DNA of 64,000 nt, taken from the NCBI RefSeq assembly GCF_029227915.1, contig NC_079876.1:38423828-38487827 (forward strand). Direction: 5' to 3'. Shown here in pieces: positions 50,372 through 62,441 of the stretch (positions are counted from its first letter, which is position 1; every line of letters starts with the position of its first letter). Made by a program: the position numbers and the translations under genes. The notes under the pieces were generated by a model. It did no database searches, was not told the DNA's origin, and was given only the letters and a program-made list of their open reading frames with translations. The DNA is from Hydractinia symbiolongicarpus (taxonomy: Eukaryota; Cnidaria; Hydrozoa; Anthoathecata; Hydractiniidae).

Positions 50372-53300
50372 CGTTTGCCGGCGATTAAACTTCTTTTATT
50401 CAACGTCTCATCAAAAATGAAATCATTTTTAAAAACTACAAGTCTCATGGGCTTTAGTGGGGAAATAATAATTTAAAAAATCGTTTGGGAAATGAGTTTA
50501 CTGCATGGGTACTTTCTTTGTATACTTTTGACTATACGGGCCGAGTCCGGGATTTACGGGAAATCGCAGGTTTTCGTTTGCCGGCGATTAAACTGCTTTT
50601 ATTCAGCGTCTCATCAAAAATGAAATCATTTTTGAAAACTACAAGTCTTATGCGTTTTAGTGGTGAAAAAATAATTTAAAAAATCGTTCTGGAAATTAGT
50701 TTACTTACAGGGTACTTTCTTTGTATACATTCGACTATACGGGCCGAGTCCGGGATTTACGGGAAATCGCGGGTTTTTGTTTGCCGGCGAATAAACTTCT
50801 TTTATTCAGCGTCTCATCAAAAATGAAAACATTTTTAAAAACTACAAGTCTCATGGGCTTTAGTGGTGAAATAATAATTTAAAAAATCGTTCGGGAAATG
50901 AGTTTACACACCGGGTACTTTCTTTGTATACTTTTGACTATACGGCCGAGTCGGGAGTTACGGGAAATCGCGGGTTTTCGTTTGCCGGCGATTAAACTTC
51001 TTTTATTCAGCGTCTCATCAAAAATGAAAACAATTTTGAAAACTACAAGTCTCATGCGTTTTAGTGGTGAAAAGATAATTTAAAAAATCGTTTTGGAAAT
51101 GAGTTTACTCACAGGGTACTTTCTTTGTATACATTCGACAATACGGGCCAAGCCCGGGATTTACGGGAAATCGCGGGTTTTCGTTTGCCGGCGATTAAAC
51201 TTCTTTTATTCAGCGTCTCATCAAAAATGAAAACAAATTTAAAAACTGCTAGTCTCATGCGTTTTAGTGGTGAAAAAATAATTTAAAAAATGGTTCTTGA
51301 AATCTGTTTACTTCCTGGGTACTTTCTTTGTATACTTTTGACTATACGGGCCGAGTCCGGGATTTACGGGAAGTCGCGGGTTATCGTTTGCCGGCAATTA
51401 AACTTCTTTTATTCAGCGTCTCATCAAAAATGAAAGCAATTTTGAAAACTACAACTCTCATGCGTTTTAGTGGTGAAAAAATACTTTAAAAAATCGTTCG
51501 GGAAATGAGTTTACTCCCTGGGTACTTTCTTTGTAAACTTTTGACTATACGGCCGAGTCGGGATTTACGGGAAATCGCAGGTTTTCGTTTGCCGGCGATT
51601 AAACTTCTTTTATTCAGCGTCTCATCAAAAATGAAAACAAATTTGAAAACTACTAGTCTCATGCGTTTTAGTGGTGAAAAAATAATTTAAAAAATCGTTC
51701 GGGAAATGAATTTACTTCCTGGGTACTTTCTTTGTATACTTTTGACTATACGGGCCGAGTCCGGGATTTACGGGAAGTCGCGGGTTTTCGTTTGCCGGCG
51801 ATTAAACTTCTTTTATTCAGCGTCTCATCAAAAATGAAAACATTTTTAAAAACTACAAGTCTCATGGGCTTTAATGGGGAAATAATAATTTAAAAAATCG
51901 TTTGGGAAATGAGTTTACTCCCTGGGTACTTTCTTTGTATACTTTTGACTATACGGGCCGAGTCCGGGATTTACGGGAAATCGCAGGTTTTCGTTTGCCG
52001 GCGATTAAACTTCTTTTATTCAGCGTCTCATCAATAATGAAAACATTTTTGAAAACTACAAGTCTCATGCGTTATAGTGGTGAAGAAATAAATTAGAAAA
52101 TCGTTCGGGAAATGAGTTTACTCCCTGGGTACTTTCTTTGTATACTTTTGACTATACGGGCCAAGCCCGGGAGTTACGGGAAATCGCTGGTTTTCGTTTG
52201 CCGGCGATTAAACTTCTTTTATTCAGCGTCTCATCAAAAATGAAAACAAATTTAAAAACTGCTAGTCTCATGCGTTTTAGTGGTGAAAAAATAATTTAAA
52301 AAATGGTTCGTGAAATCTGTTTACTTCCTGGGTACTTTCTTTGTATACTTTTGACTATACGGGCCGAGTCCGGGATTTACGGGAAGTCGCGGGTTTTCGT
52401 TTGCCGGCGATTAAACTTCTTTTATTCAGCGTCTCATCAAAAATGAAAACATTTTTAAAAACTACAAATCTCATGGGCGTAAGTGGTGAAATAATAATTT
52501 AAAAAATCGTTTGGGAAATGAGTTTACTCCCTGGGTACTTTCTTTGTATACTTTTGACTAAACGGGCCGAGTCCGGGATTTACGGGAAATCGCAGGTTTT
52601 CGTTTGCCGGCGATTAAACTTCTTTTATTCAGCTTCTCATCAAAAATGAACACATTTTTGAAAACTACAAGTCTTATGCGTTTTAGTGGTGAAAAAATAA
52701 TTTAAAAAATCGTTCTGGAAATAAGTTTACTCACAGGGTACTTTTTTTGTATACATTCGACTATACGGGCCAAGCCCTGGATTTACGGGAAATCGCGGGT
52801 TTTCGTTTGCCGGCGATTAAACCTCTTTCATTAAGCGTCTCATCAAAAATGAAAACATTTTTGAAAACTACAAGTCTCATGCGTTTTAGTGGTGAAAAAA
52901 TAATATAAAAAATCGTTCGGGAAATGAGTTTACTGCCTGGGTACTTTCTTTGTATACTTTTGACTATACGGGCCAAGCCCGGGATTTACGGGAAATGGCG
53001 GGTTTTCCTTTGCCGGTGATTAAACTTCTTTTATTCAGTGTCTAATCAAAAATGAAAACATTTTTGAAAACTACAAGTCTCATGCGTTTTAGTGGTGAAA
53101 AGATAATTTAAAAAATCGTTTTGGAAATGAGTTTACTCACAGGGTACTTTCTTTGTATACATTGGACTATACGGGCCAAGCCCGGGATTTACGGGAAATC
53201 GCGGGTTCTCGTTTGCCGGCGATTAATCCACTTTCATTAAGCGTCTCATCAAAAATGAAAACATTTCTAAAAACTACAAGTCTCATGCGTTTTAGTGGTT

Positions 53301-53405
53301 AAAAAATAATTTAAAAAATCGTTCGGGAAATGAGTTTACTCCCTGGGTACTTTCTTTGTATACTTTTGACTATACGGGCCGAGTCCGGGATTTACGGGAA
53401 GTCGC
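50372..53405. repeat. 3852-bp (19-mer) HOR, right copy
   Basis: Partner of 46,520-49,553. Differences by eye are few, for example GGGATATCGC near 46,708 against GGGAAATCGC near 50,560, and GGGAGTTACGGG near 52,170 where the left copy has GGGATTTACGGG. Confidence 0.9.
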
Positions 53406-53611
53406 GGGTTCTCGTTTGCCGGCGATTAATCCACTTTCATTAAGCGTCTCATCAAAAATGAAAACATTTCTAAAAACTACAAGTCTCATGCGTTTTAGTG
53501 GTTAAAAAATAATTTAAAAAATCGTTCGGGAAATGAGTTTACTCCCTGGGTACTTTCTTTGTATACTTTTGACTATACGGGCCGAGTCCGGGATTTACGG
53601 GAAGTCGCGGT
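53206..53611. repeat. Single-monomer tandem duplication (2 x 203 bp)
   Basis: The unit starting TTCTCGTTTGCC with TTAATCC and the GTGGTTAAAAAAT tail occurs twice, at 53,206-53,408 and 53,409-53,611. The left 3852-bp copy has it once. The doubled form is present again at 60,506-60,911, so this one-monomer gain came before the 7300-bp duplication. Confidence 0.9.
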
Positions 53612-56600
53612 TTTTGTTTGCCGGCGATTAAACTTCTTTTATTCAGCGTCTCATCAAAAATAAAATCATTTTTAAAAACTACAAGTCTCATGGGCTTTAG
53701 TGGTGAAATAATAATTTAAAAAATCGTTTGGGAAATGAGTTTACTCCCTGGGTACTTTCTTTGTATACTTTTGACTATACGGGCCGAGTCTGGGATTTAC
53801 GGGAAATCGCAGGTTTTCGTTTGCCGGCGATTAAACTTCTTTTATTCAACGTCTCATCAAAAATGAAATCATTTTTGAAAACTACAAGTCTTATGCGTTT
53901 TAGTGGTGAAAAAATAATTTAAAAAATCGTTCTGGAAATGAGTTTACTCACAGCGTACTTTCTTTGTATACATTCGACTATACGGGCCAAGCCCGGGATT
54001 TAGGGGAAATCGCTGGTTTTCGTTTGCTGGCGATTAAACGTCTTTTATTCAGCGTCTCATCAAAAATGAAAACATTTTTGAAAACTACAAGTCTCATGCG
54101 TTTTAGTGGTGAAAAGATAATTTAAAAAATCGTTTTGGAAATGAGTTTACTCACAGGGTACTTTCTTTGTATACATTCGACTATACGGGCCAAGCCCTTG
54201 ATTTACGGGAAATCGCGGGTTTTCCTTTGCCAGCGATTAAACCACTTTCATTAAGCGTCTCATCAAAAATGAAAACATTTCTGAAAACTACAAGTCTCAT
54301 GCGTTTTAGTGGTGAAAAAATAATTTAAAAAATCGTTCGGGAAATGAGTTTGCTCCCTGGGTACTTTCTTTGTATACTTTTGACTATACGGGCCGAGTCA
54401 GGATTTACGGGAAATCGCGGGTTTTCGTTTGCCGGCGATTAAACTTCTTTTATTCAACGTCTCATCAAAAATGAAATCATTTTTAAAAACTACATGTCTC
54501 ATGGGCTTTAGTGGGGAAATAATAATTTAAAAAATCGATTGGGAAATGAGTTTACTGCCTGGGTACTTTCTTTGTATACTTTTGACTATACGGGCCGAGT
54601 CCGGGATTTACGGGAAATCGCAGGTTTTCGTTTGCCGGCGATTAAACTGCTTTTATTCAGCGTCTCATCAAAAATGAAATCATTTTTGAAAACTACAAGT
54701 CTTATGCGTTTTAGTGGTGAAAAAATAATTTAAAAAATCGTTCTGGAAATTAGTTTACTTACAGGGTACTTTCTTTGTATACATTCGACTATACGGGCCG
54801 AGTCCGGGATTTACGGGAAATCGCGGGTTTTTGTTTGCCGGCGAATAAACTTCTTTTATTCAGCGTCTCATCAAAAATGAAAACATTTTTAAAAACTACA
54901 AGTCTCATGGGCTTTAGTGGTGAAATAATAATTTAAAAAATCGTTCGGGAAATGAGTTTACACCCCGGGTACTTTCTTTGTATACTTTTGACTATACGGC
55001 CGAGTCGGGAGTTACGGGAAATCGCGGGTTTTCGTTTGCCGGCGATTAAACTTCTTTTATTCAGCGTCTCATCAAAAATGAAAACAATTTTGAAAACTAC
55101 AAGTCTCATGCGTTTTAGTGGTGAAAAGATAATTTAAAAAATCGTTTTGGAAATGAGTTTACTCACAGGGTACTTTCTTTGTATACATTCGACTATACGG
55201 GCCAAGCCCGGGATTTACGGGAAATCGCGGGTTTTCGTTTGCCGGCGATTAAACTTCTTTTATTCAGCGTCTCATCAAAAATGAAAACAAATTTAAAAAC
55301 TGCTAGTCTCATGCGTTTTAGTGGTGAAAAAATAATTTAAAAAATGGTTCGTGAAATCTGTTTACTTCCTGGGTACTTTCTTTGTATACTTTTGACTATA
55401 CGGGCCGAGTCCGGGATTTACGGGAAGTCGCGGGTTTTCGTTTGCCGGCAATTAAACTTCTTTTATTCAGCGTCTCATCAAAAATGAAAACATTTTTAAA
55501 AACTACAAATCTCATGGGCTTAAGTGGTGAAATAATAAGTTAAAAAATCGTTTGGGAAATGAGTTTACTCCCTGGGTACTTTCTTTGTATACTTTTGACT
55601 ATACGGGCCGAGTCCGGGATTTACGGGAAGTCGCGGGTTTTCGTTTGCCGGCGATTAAACTTCTTTTATTCAGCGTCTCATCAAAAATGAAAACATTTTT
55701 AAAAACTACAAGTCTCATGGGCTTTAATGGGGAAATAATAATTTAAAAAATCGTTTGGGAAATGAGTTTACTCCCTGGGTACTTTCTTTGTATACTTTTG
55801 ACTATACGGGCCGAGTCCGGGATTTACGGGAAATCGCAGGTTTTCGTTTGCCGGCGATTAAACTTCTTTTATTCAGCGTCTCATCAATAATGAAAACATT
55901 TTTGAAAACTACAAGTCTCATGCGTTATAGTGGTGAAAAAATAAATTAGAAAATCGTTCGGGAAATGAGTTTACTCCCTGGGTACTTTCTTTGTATACTT
56001 TTGACTATACGGGCCAAGCCCGGGATTTACGGGAAATCGCTGGTTTTCGTTTGCCGGCGATTAAACTTCTTTTATTCAGCGTCTCATCAAAAATGAAAAC
56101 AAATTTAAAAACTGCTAGTCTCATGCGTTTTAGTGGTGAAAAAATAATTTAAAAAATGGTTCGTGAAATCTGTTTACTTCCTGGGTACTTTCTTTGTATA
56201 CTTTTGACTATACGGGCCGAGTCCGGGATTTACGGGAAGTCGCGGGTTTTCGTTTGCCGGCGATTAAACTTCTTTTATTCAGCGTCTCATCAAAAATGAA
56301 AACATTTTTAAAAACTACAAATCTCATGGGCGTAAGTGGTGAAATAATAATTTAAAAAATCGTTTGGGAAATGAGTTTACTCCCTGGGTACTTTCTTTGT
56401 ATACTTTTGACTAAACGGGCCGAGTCCGGGATTTACGGGAAATCGCAGGTTTTCTTTTGCCGGCGATTAAACTTCTTTTATTCAGCTTCTCATCAAAAAT
56501 GAACACATTTTTGAAAACTACAAGTCTTATGCGTTTTAGTGGTGAAAAAATAATTTAAAAAATCGTTCTGGAAATAAGTTTACTCACAGGGTACTTTTTT

Positions 56601-56613
56601 TGTATACATTCGA

Positions 56614-59600
56614 CTATACGGGCCAAGCCCTGGATTTACGGGAAATCGCGGGTTTTCGTTTGCCGGCGATTAAACCTCTTTCATTAAGCGTCTCATCAAA
56701 AATGAAAACATTTTTGAAAACTACAAGTCTCATGCGTTTTAGTGGTGAAAAAATAATATAAAAAATCGTTCGGGAAATGAGTTTACTGCCTGGGTACTTT
56801 CTTTGTATACTTTTGACTATACGGGCCAAGCCCGGGATTTACGGGAAATGGCGGGTTTTCCTTTGCCGGTGATTAAACTTCTTTTATTCAGTGTCTAATC
56901 AAAAATGAAAACATTTTTGAAAACTACAAGTCTCATGCGTTTTAGTGGTGAAAAGATAATTTAAAAAATCGTTTTGGAAATGAGTTTACTCACAGGGTAC
57001 TTTCTTTGTATACATTGGACTATACGGGCCAAGCCCGGGATTTACGGGAAATCGCGGGTTCTCGTTTGCCGGCGATTAATCCACTTTCATTAAGCGTCTC
57101 ATCAAAAATGAAATCATTTTTGAAAACTACAAGTCTTATGCGTTTTAGTGGTGAAAAAATAATTTAAAAAATCGTTCTGGAAATGAGTTTACTCACAGCG
57201 TACTTTCTTTGTATACATTCGACTATACGGGCCAAGCCCGGGATTTAGGGGAAATCGCTGGTTTTCGTTTGCTGGCGATTAAACGTCTTTTATTCAGCGT
57301 CTCATCAAAAATGAAAACATTTTTGAAAACTACAAGTCTCATGCGTTTTAGTGGTGAAAAGATAATTTAAAAAATCGTTTTGGAAATGAGTTTACTCACA
57401 GGGTACTTTCTTTGTATACATTCGACTATACGGGCCAAGCCCTTGATTTACGGGAAATCGCGGGTTTTCCTTTGCCAGCGATTAAACCACTTTCATTAAG
57501 CGTCTCATCAAAAATGAAAACATTTCTGAAAACTACAAGTCTCATGGGCTTTAGTGGTGAAATAATAATTTAAAAAATCGTTTGGGAAATGAGTTTACTC
57601 CCTGGGTACTTTCTTTGTATACTTTTGACTATACGGGCCGAGTCCGGGATTTACGGGAAATCGCAGGTTTTCGTTTGCCGGCGATTAAACTTCTTTTATT
57701 CAACGTCTCATCAAAAATGAAATCATTTTTAAAAACTACAAGTCTCATGGGCTTTAGTGGGGAAATAATAATTTAAAAAATCGTTTGGGAAATGAGTTTA
57801 CTGCATGGGTACTTTCTTTGTATACTTTTGACTATACGGGCCGAGTCCGGGATTTACGGGAAATCGCAGGTTTTCGTTTGCCGGCGATTAAACTGCTTTT
57901 ATTCAGCGTCTCATCAAAAATGAAATCATTTTTGAAAACTACAAGTCTTATGCGTTTTAGTGGTGAAAAAATAATTTAAAAAATCGTTCTGGAAATTAGT
58001 TTACTTACAGGGTACTTTCTTTGTATACATTCGACTATACGGGCCGAGTCCGGGATTTACGGGAAATCGCGGGTTTTTGTTTGCCGGCGAATAAACTTCT
58101 TTTATTCAGCGTCTCATCAAAAATGAAAACATTTTTAAAAACTACAAGTCTCATGGGCTTTAGTGGTGAAATAATAATTTAAAAAATCGTTCGGGAAATG
58201 AGTTTACACACCGGGTACTTTCTTTGTATACTTTTGACTATACGGCCGAGTCGGGAGTTACGGGAAATCGCGGGTTTTCGTTTGCCGGCGATTAAACTTC
58301 TTTTATTCAGCGTCTCATCAAAAATGAAAACAATTTTGAAAACTACAAGTCTCATGCGTTTTAGTGGTGAAAAGATAATTTAAAAAATCGTTTTGGAAAT
58401 GAGTTTACTCACAGGGTACTTTCTTTGTATACATTCGACAATACGGGCCAAGCCCGGGATTTACGGGAAATCGCGGGTTTTCGTTTGCCGGCGATTAAAC
58501 TTCTTTTATTCAGCGTCTCATCAAAAATGAAAACAAATTTAAAAACTGCTAGTCTCATGCGTTTTAGTGGTGAAAAAATAATTTAAAAAATGGTTCTTGA
58601 AATCTGTTTACTTCCTGGGTACTTTCTTTGTATACTTTTGACTATACGGGCCGAGTCCGGGATTTACGGGAAGTCGCGGGTTATCGTTTGCCGGCAATTA
58701 AACTTCTTTTATTCAGCGTCTCATCAAAAATGAAAGCAATTTTGAAAACTACAACTCTCATGCGTTTTAGTGGTGAAAAAATACTTTAAAAAATCGTTCG
58801 GGAAATGAGTTTACTCCCTGGGTACTTTCTTTGTAAACTTTTGACTATACGGCCGAGTCGGGATTTACGGGAAATCGCAGGTTTTCGTTTGCCGGCGATT
58901 AAACTTCTTTTATTCAGCGTCTCATCAAAAATGAAAACAAATTTGAAAACTACTAGTCTCATGCGTTTTAGTGGTGAAAAAATAATTTAAAAAATCGTTC
59001 GGGAAATGAATTTACTTCCTGGGTACTTTCTTTGTATACTTTTGACTATACGGGCCGAGTCCGGGATTTACGGGAAGTCGCGGGTTTTCGTTTGCCGGCG
59101 ATTAAACTTCTTTTATTCAGCGTCTCATCAAAAATGAAAACATTTTTAAAAACTACAAGTCTCATGGGCTTTAATGGGGAAATAATAATTTAAAAAATCG
59201 TTTGGGAAATGAGTTTACTCCCTGGGTACTTTCTTTGTATACTTTTGACTATACGGGCCGAGTCCGGGATTTACGGGAAATCGCAGGTTTTCGTTTGCCG
59301 GCGATTAAACTTCTTTTATTCAGCGTCTCATCAATAATGAAAACATTTTTGAAAACTACAAGTCTCATGCGTTATAGTGGTGAAGAAATAAATTAGAAAA
59401 TCGTTCGGGAAATGAGTTTACTCCCTGGGTACTTTCTTTGTATACTTTTGACTATACGGGCCAAGCCCGGGAGTTACGGGAAATCGCTGGTTTTCGTTTG
59501 CCGGCGATTAAACTTCTTTTATTCAGCGTCTCATCAAAAATGAAAACAAACTTAAAAACTGCTAGTCTCATGCGTTTTAGTGGTGAAAAAATAATTTAAA

Positions 59601-60060
59601 AAATGGTTCGTGAAATCTGTTTACTTCCTGGGTACTTTCTTTGTATACTTTTGACTATACGGGCCGAGTCCGGGATTTACGGGAAGTCGCGGGTTTTCGT
59701 TTGCCGGCGATTAAACTTCTTTTATTCAGCGTCTCATCAAAAATGAAAACATTTTTAAAAACTACAAATCTCATGGGCGTAAGTGGTGAAATAATAATTT
59801 AAAAAATCGTTTGGGAAATGAGTTTACTCCCTGGGTACTTTCTTTGTATACTTTTGACTAAACGGGCCGAGTCCGGGATTTACGGGAAATCGCAGGTTTT
59901 CGTTTGCCGGCGATTAAACTTCTTTTATTCAGCTTCTCATCAAAAATGAACACATTTTTGAAAACTACAAGTCTTATGCGTTTTAGTGGTGAAAAAATAA
60001 TTTAAAAAATCGTTCTGGAAATAAGTTTACTCACAGGGTACTTTTTTTGTATACATTCGA
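56614..60060. repeat. HOR unit anchor-to-anchor, 3447 bp (17 monomers)
   Basis: It is shorter than the two preceding anchor intervals of 3852 and 3853 bp (19 monomers each, starting at 48,909 and 52,761). The chimeric join at about 57,095 skips the GTGGTTAAAAAAT, CGGTTTTTG and CGAGTCTGGG monomers found after the other anchors. The unit straddles the left edge of the 7300-bp copy. Confidence 0.86.
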
Positions 60061-61226
60061 CTATACGGGCCAAGCCCTGGATTTACGGGAAATCGCGGGT
60101 TTTCGTTTGCCGGCGATTAAACCTCTTTCATTAAGCGTCTCATCAAAAATGAAAACATTTTTGAAAACTACAAGTCTCATGCGTTTTAGTGGTGAAAAAA
60201 TAATATAAAAAATCGTTCGGGAAATGAGTTTACTGCCTGGGTACTTTCTTTGTATACTTTTGACTATACGGGCCAAGCCCGGGATTTACGGGAAATGGCG
60301 GGTTTTCCTTTGCCGGTGATTAAACTTCTTTTATTCAGTGTCTAATCAAAAATGAAAACATTTTTGAAAACTACAAGTCTCATGCGTTTTAGTGGTGAAA
60401 AGATAATTTAAAAAATCGTTTTGGAAATGAGTTTACTCACAGGGTACTTTCTTTGTATACATTGGACTATACCGGCCAAGCCCGGGATTTACGGGAAATC
60501 GCGGGTTCTCGTTTGCCGGCGATTAATCCACTTTCATTAAGCGTCTCATCAAAAATGAAAACATTTCTAAAAACTACAAGTCTCATGCGTTTTAGTGGTT
60601 AAAAAATAATTTAAAAAATCGTTCGGGAAATGAGTTTACTCCCTGGGTACTTTCTTTGTATACTTTTGACTATACGGGCCGAGTCCGGGATTTACGGGAA
60701 GTCGCGGGTTCTCGTTTGCCGGCGATTAATCCACTTTCATTAAGCGTCTCATCAAAAATGAAAACATTTCTAAAAACTACAAGTCTCATGCGTTTTAGTG
60801 GTTAAAAAATAATTTAAAAAATCGTTCGGGAAATGAGTTTACTCCCTGGGTACTTTCTTTGTATACTTTTGACTATACGGGCCGAGTCCGGGATTTACGG
60901 GAAGTCGCGGTTTTTGTTTGCCGGCGATTAAACTTCTTTTATTCAGCGTCTCATCAAAAATAAAATCATTTTTAAAAACTACAAGTCTCATGGGCTTTAG
61001 TGGTGAAATAATAATTTAAAAAATCGTTTGGGAAATGAGTTTACTCCCTGGGTACTTTCTTTGTATACTTTTGACTATACGGGCCGAGTCTGGGATTTAC
61101 GGGAAATCGCAGGTTTTCGTTTGCCGGCGATTAAACTTCTTTTATTCAACGTCTCATCAAAAATGAAATCATTTTTGAAAACTACAAGTCTTATGCGTTT
61201 TAGTGGTGAAAAAATAATTTAAAAAA

Positions 61227-61429
61227 TCGTTCTGGAAATGAGTTTACTCACAGCGTACTTTCTTTGTATACATTCGACTATACGGGCCAAGCCCGGGATT
61301 TAGGGGAAATCGCTGGTTTTCGTTTGCTGGCGATTAAACGTCTTTTATTCAGCGTCTCATCAAAAATGAAAACATTTTTGAAAACTACAAGTCTCATGCG
61401 TTTTAGTGGTGAAAAGATAATTTAAAAAA
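61227..61429 (+). repeat. Variant monomer with CACAGCG and TTAGGGGAAATCGCTGG
   Basis: A monomer class marked by CTCACAGCG near the head and TTTAGGGGAAATCGCTGG in the core, where other units have TTTACGGG. It nearly always precedes a B-type unit with CAAGCCCTTG, forming a stable dimer of about 406 bp. That dimer is seen near 2,038, 2,846, 16,630, 27,574, 27,980, 31,630, 39,336, 42,176, 46,021, 49,870, 53,924, 57,170 and here. The linkage suggests the dimer moves as one unit. Confidence 0.84.
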
Positions 61430-62240
61430 TCGTTTTGGAAATGAGTTTACTCACAGGGTACTTTCTTTGTATACATTCGACTATACGGGCCAAGCCCTTG
61501 ATTTACGGGAAATCGCGGGTTTTCCTTTGCCAGCGATTAAACCACTTTCATTAAGCGTCTCATCAAAAATGAAAACATTTCTGAAAACTACAAGTCTCAT
61601 GCGTTTTAGTGGTGAAAAAATAATTTAAAAAATCGTTCGGGAAATGAGTTTGCTCCCTGGGTACTTTCTTTGTATACTTTTGACTATACGGGCCGAGTCA
61701 GGATTTACGGGAAATCGCGGGTTTTCGTTTGCCGGCGATTAAACTTCTTTTATTCAACGTCTCATCAAAAATGAAATCATTTTTAAAAACTACATGTCTC
61801 ATGGGCTTTAGTGGGGAAATAATAATTTAAAAAATCGATTGGGAAATGAGTTTACTGCCTGGGTACTTTCTTTGTATACTTTTGACTATACGGGCCGAGT
61901 CCGGGATTTACGGGAAATCGCAGGTTTTCGTTTGCCGGCGATTAAACTGCTTTTATTCAGCGTCTCATCAAAAATGAAATCATTTTTGAAAACTACAAGT
62001 CTTATGCGTTTTAGTGGTGAAAAAATAATTTAAAAAATCGTTCTGGAAATTAGTTTACTTACAGGGTACTTTCTTTGTATACATTCGACTATACGGGCCG
62101 AGTCCGGGATTTACGGGAAATCGCGGGTTTTTGTTTGCCGGCGAATAAACTTCTTTTATTCAGCGTCTCATCAAAAATGAAAACATTTTTAAAAACTACA
62201 AGTCTCATGGGCTTTAGTGGTGAAATAATAATTTAAAAAA

Positions 62241-62441
62241 TCGTTCGGGAAATGAGTTTACACCCCGGGTACTTTCTTTGTATACTTTTGACTATACGGC
62301 CGAGTCGGGAGTTACGGGAAATCGCGGGTTTTCGTTTGCCGGCGATTAAACTTCTTTTATTCAGCGTCTCATCAAAAATGAAAACAATTTTGAAAACTAC
62401 AAGTCTCATGCGTTTTAGTGGTGAAAAGATAATTTAAAAAA
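62241..62441 (+). repeat. 201-bp variant with CACCCCGGG or CACACCGGG head
   Basis: A second class of 201-bp monomer shares the paired core deletion (GGCCGAGTCGGG) but keeps GTATAC. It reads CACCCCGGG or CACACCGGG where other units have CTCCCTGGG, and GGGAGTTACGGG in the core. Members occur near 5,287, 8,731, 18,262, 47,046, 50,898, 54,952, 58,198 and here. In the right half they are spaced by the large HOR periods, which makes them useful phase markers. Confidence 0.86.

Larger units (their letters stand above)
49795..55600. repeat. 7300-bp (36-mer) super-repeat, left copy
   Basis: Every recognisable monomer variant from about 49,795 to 55,600 recurs exactly 7300 bp downstream. The block includes one full anchor cassette and the single-monomer duplication. 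Differences I can see by eye are very few: C for T at 59,551 against 52,251, and C for G at 60,473 against 53,173. It is the longest and most recent-looking duplication in the window. Confidence 0.92.
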
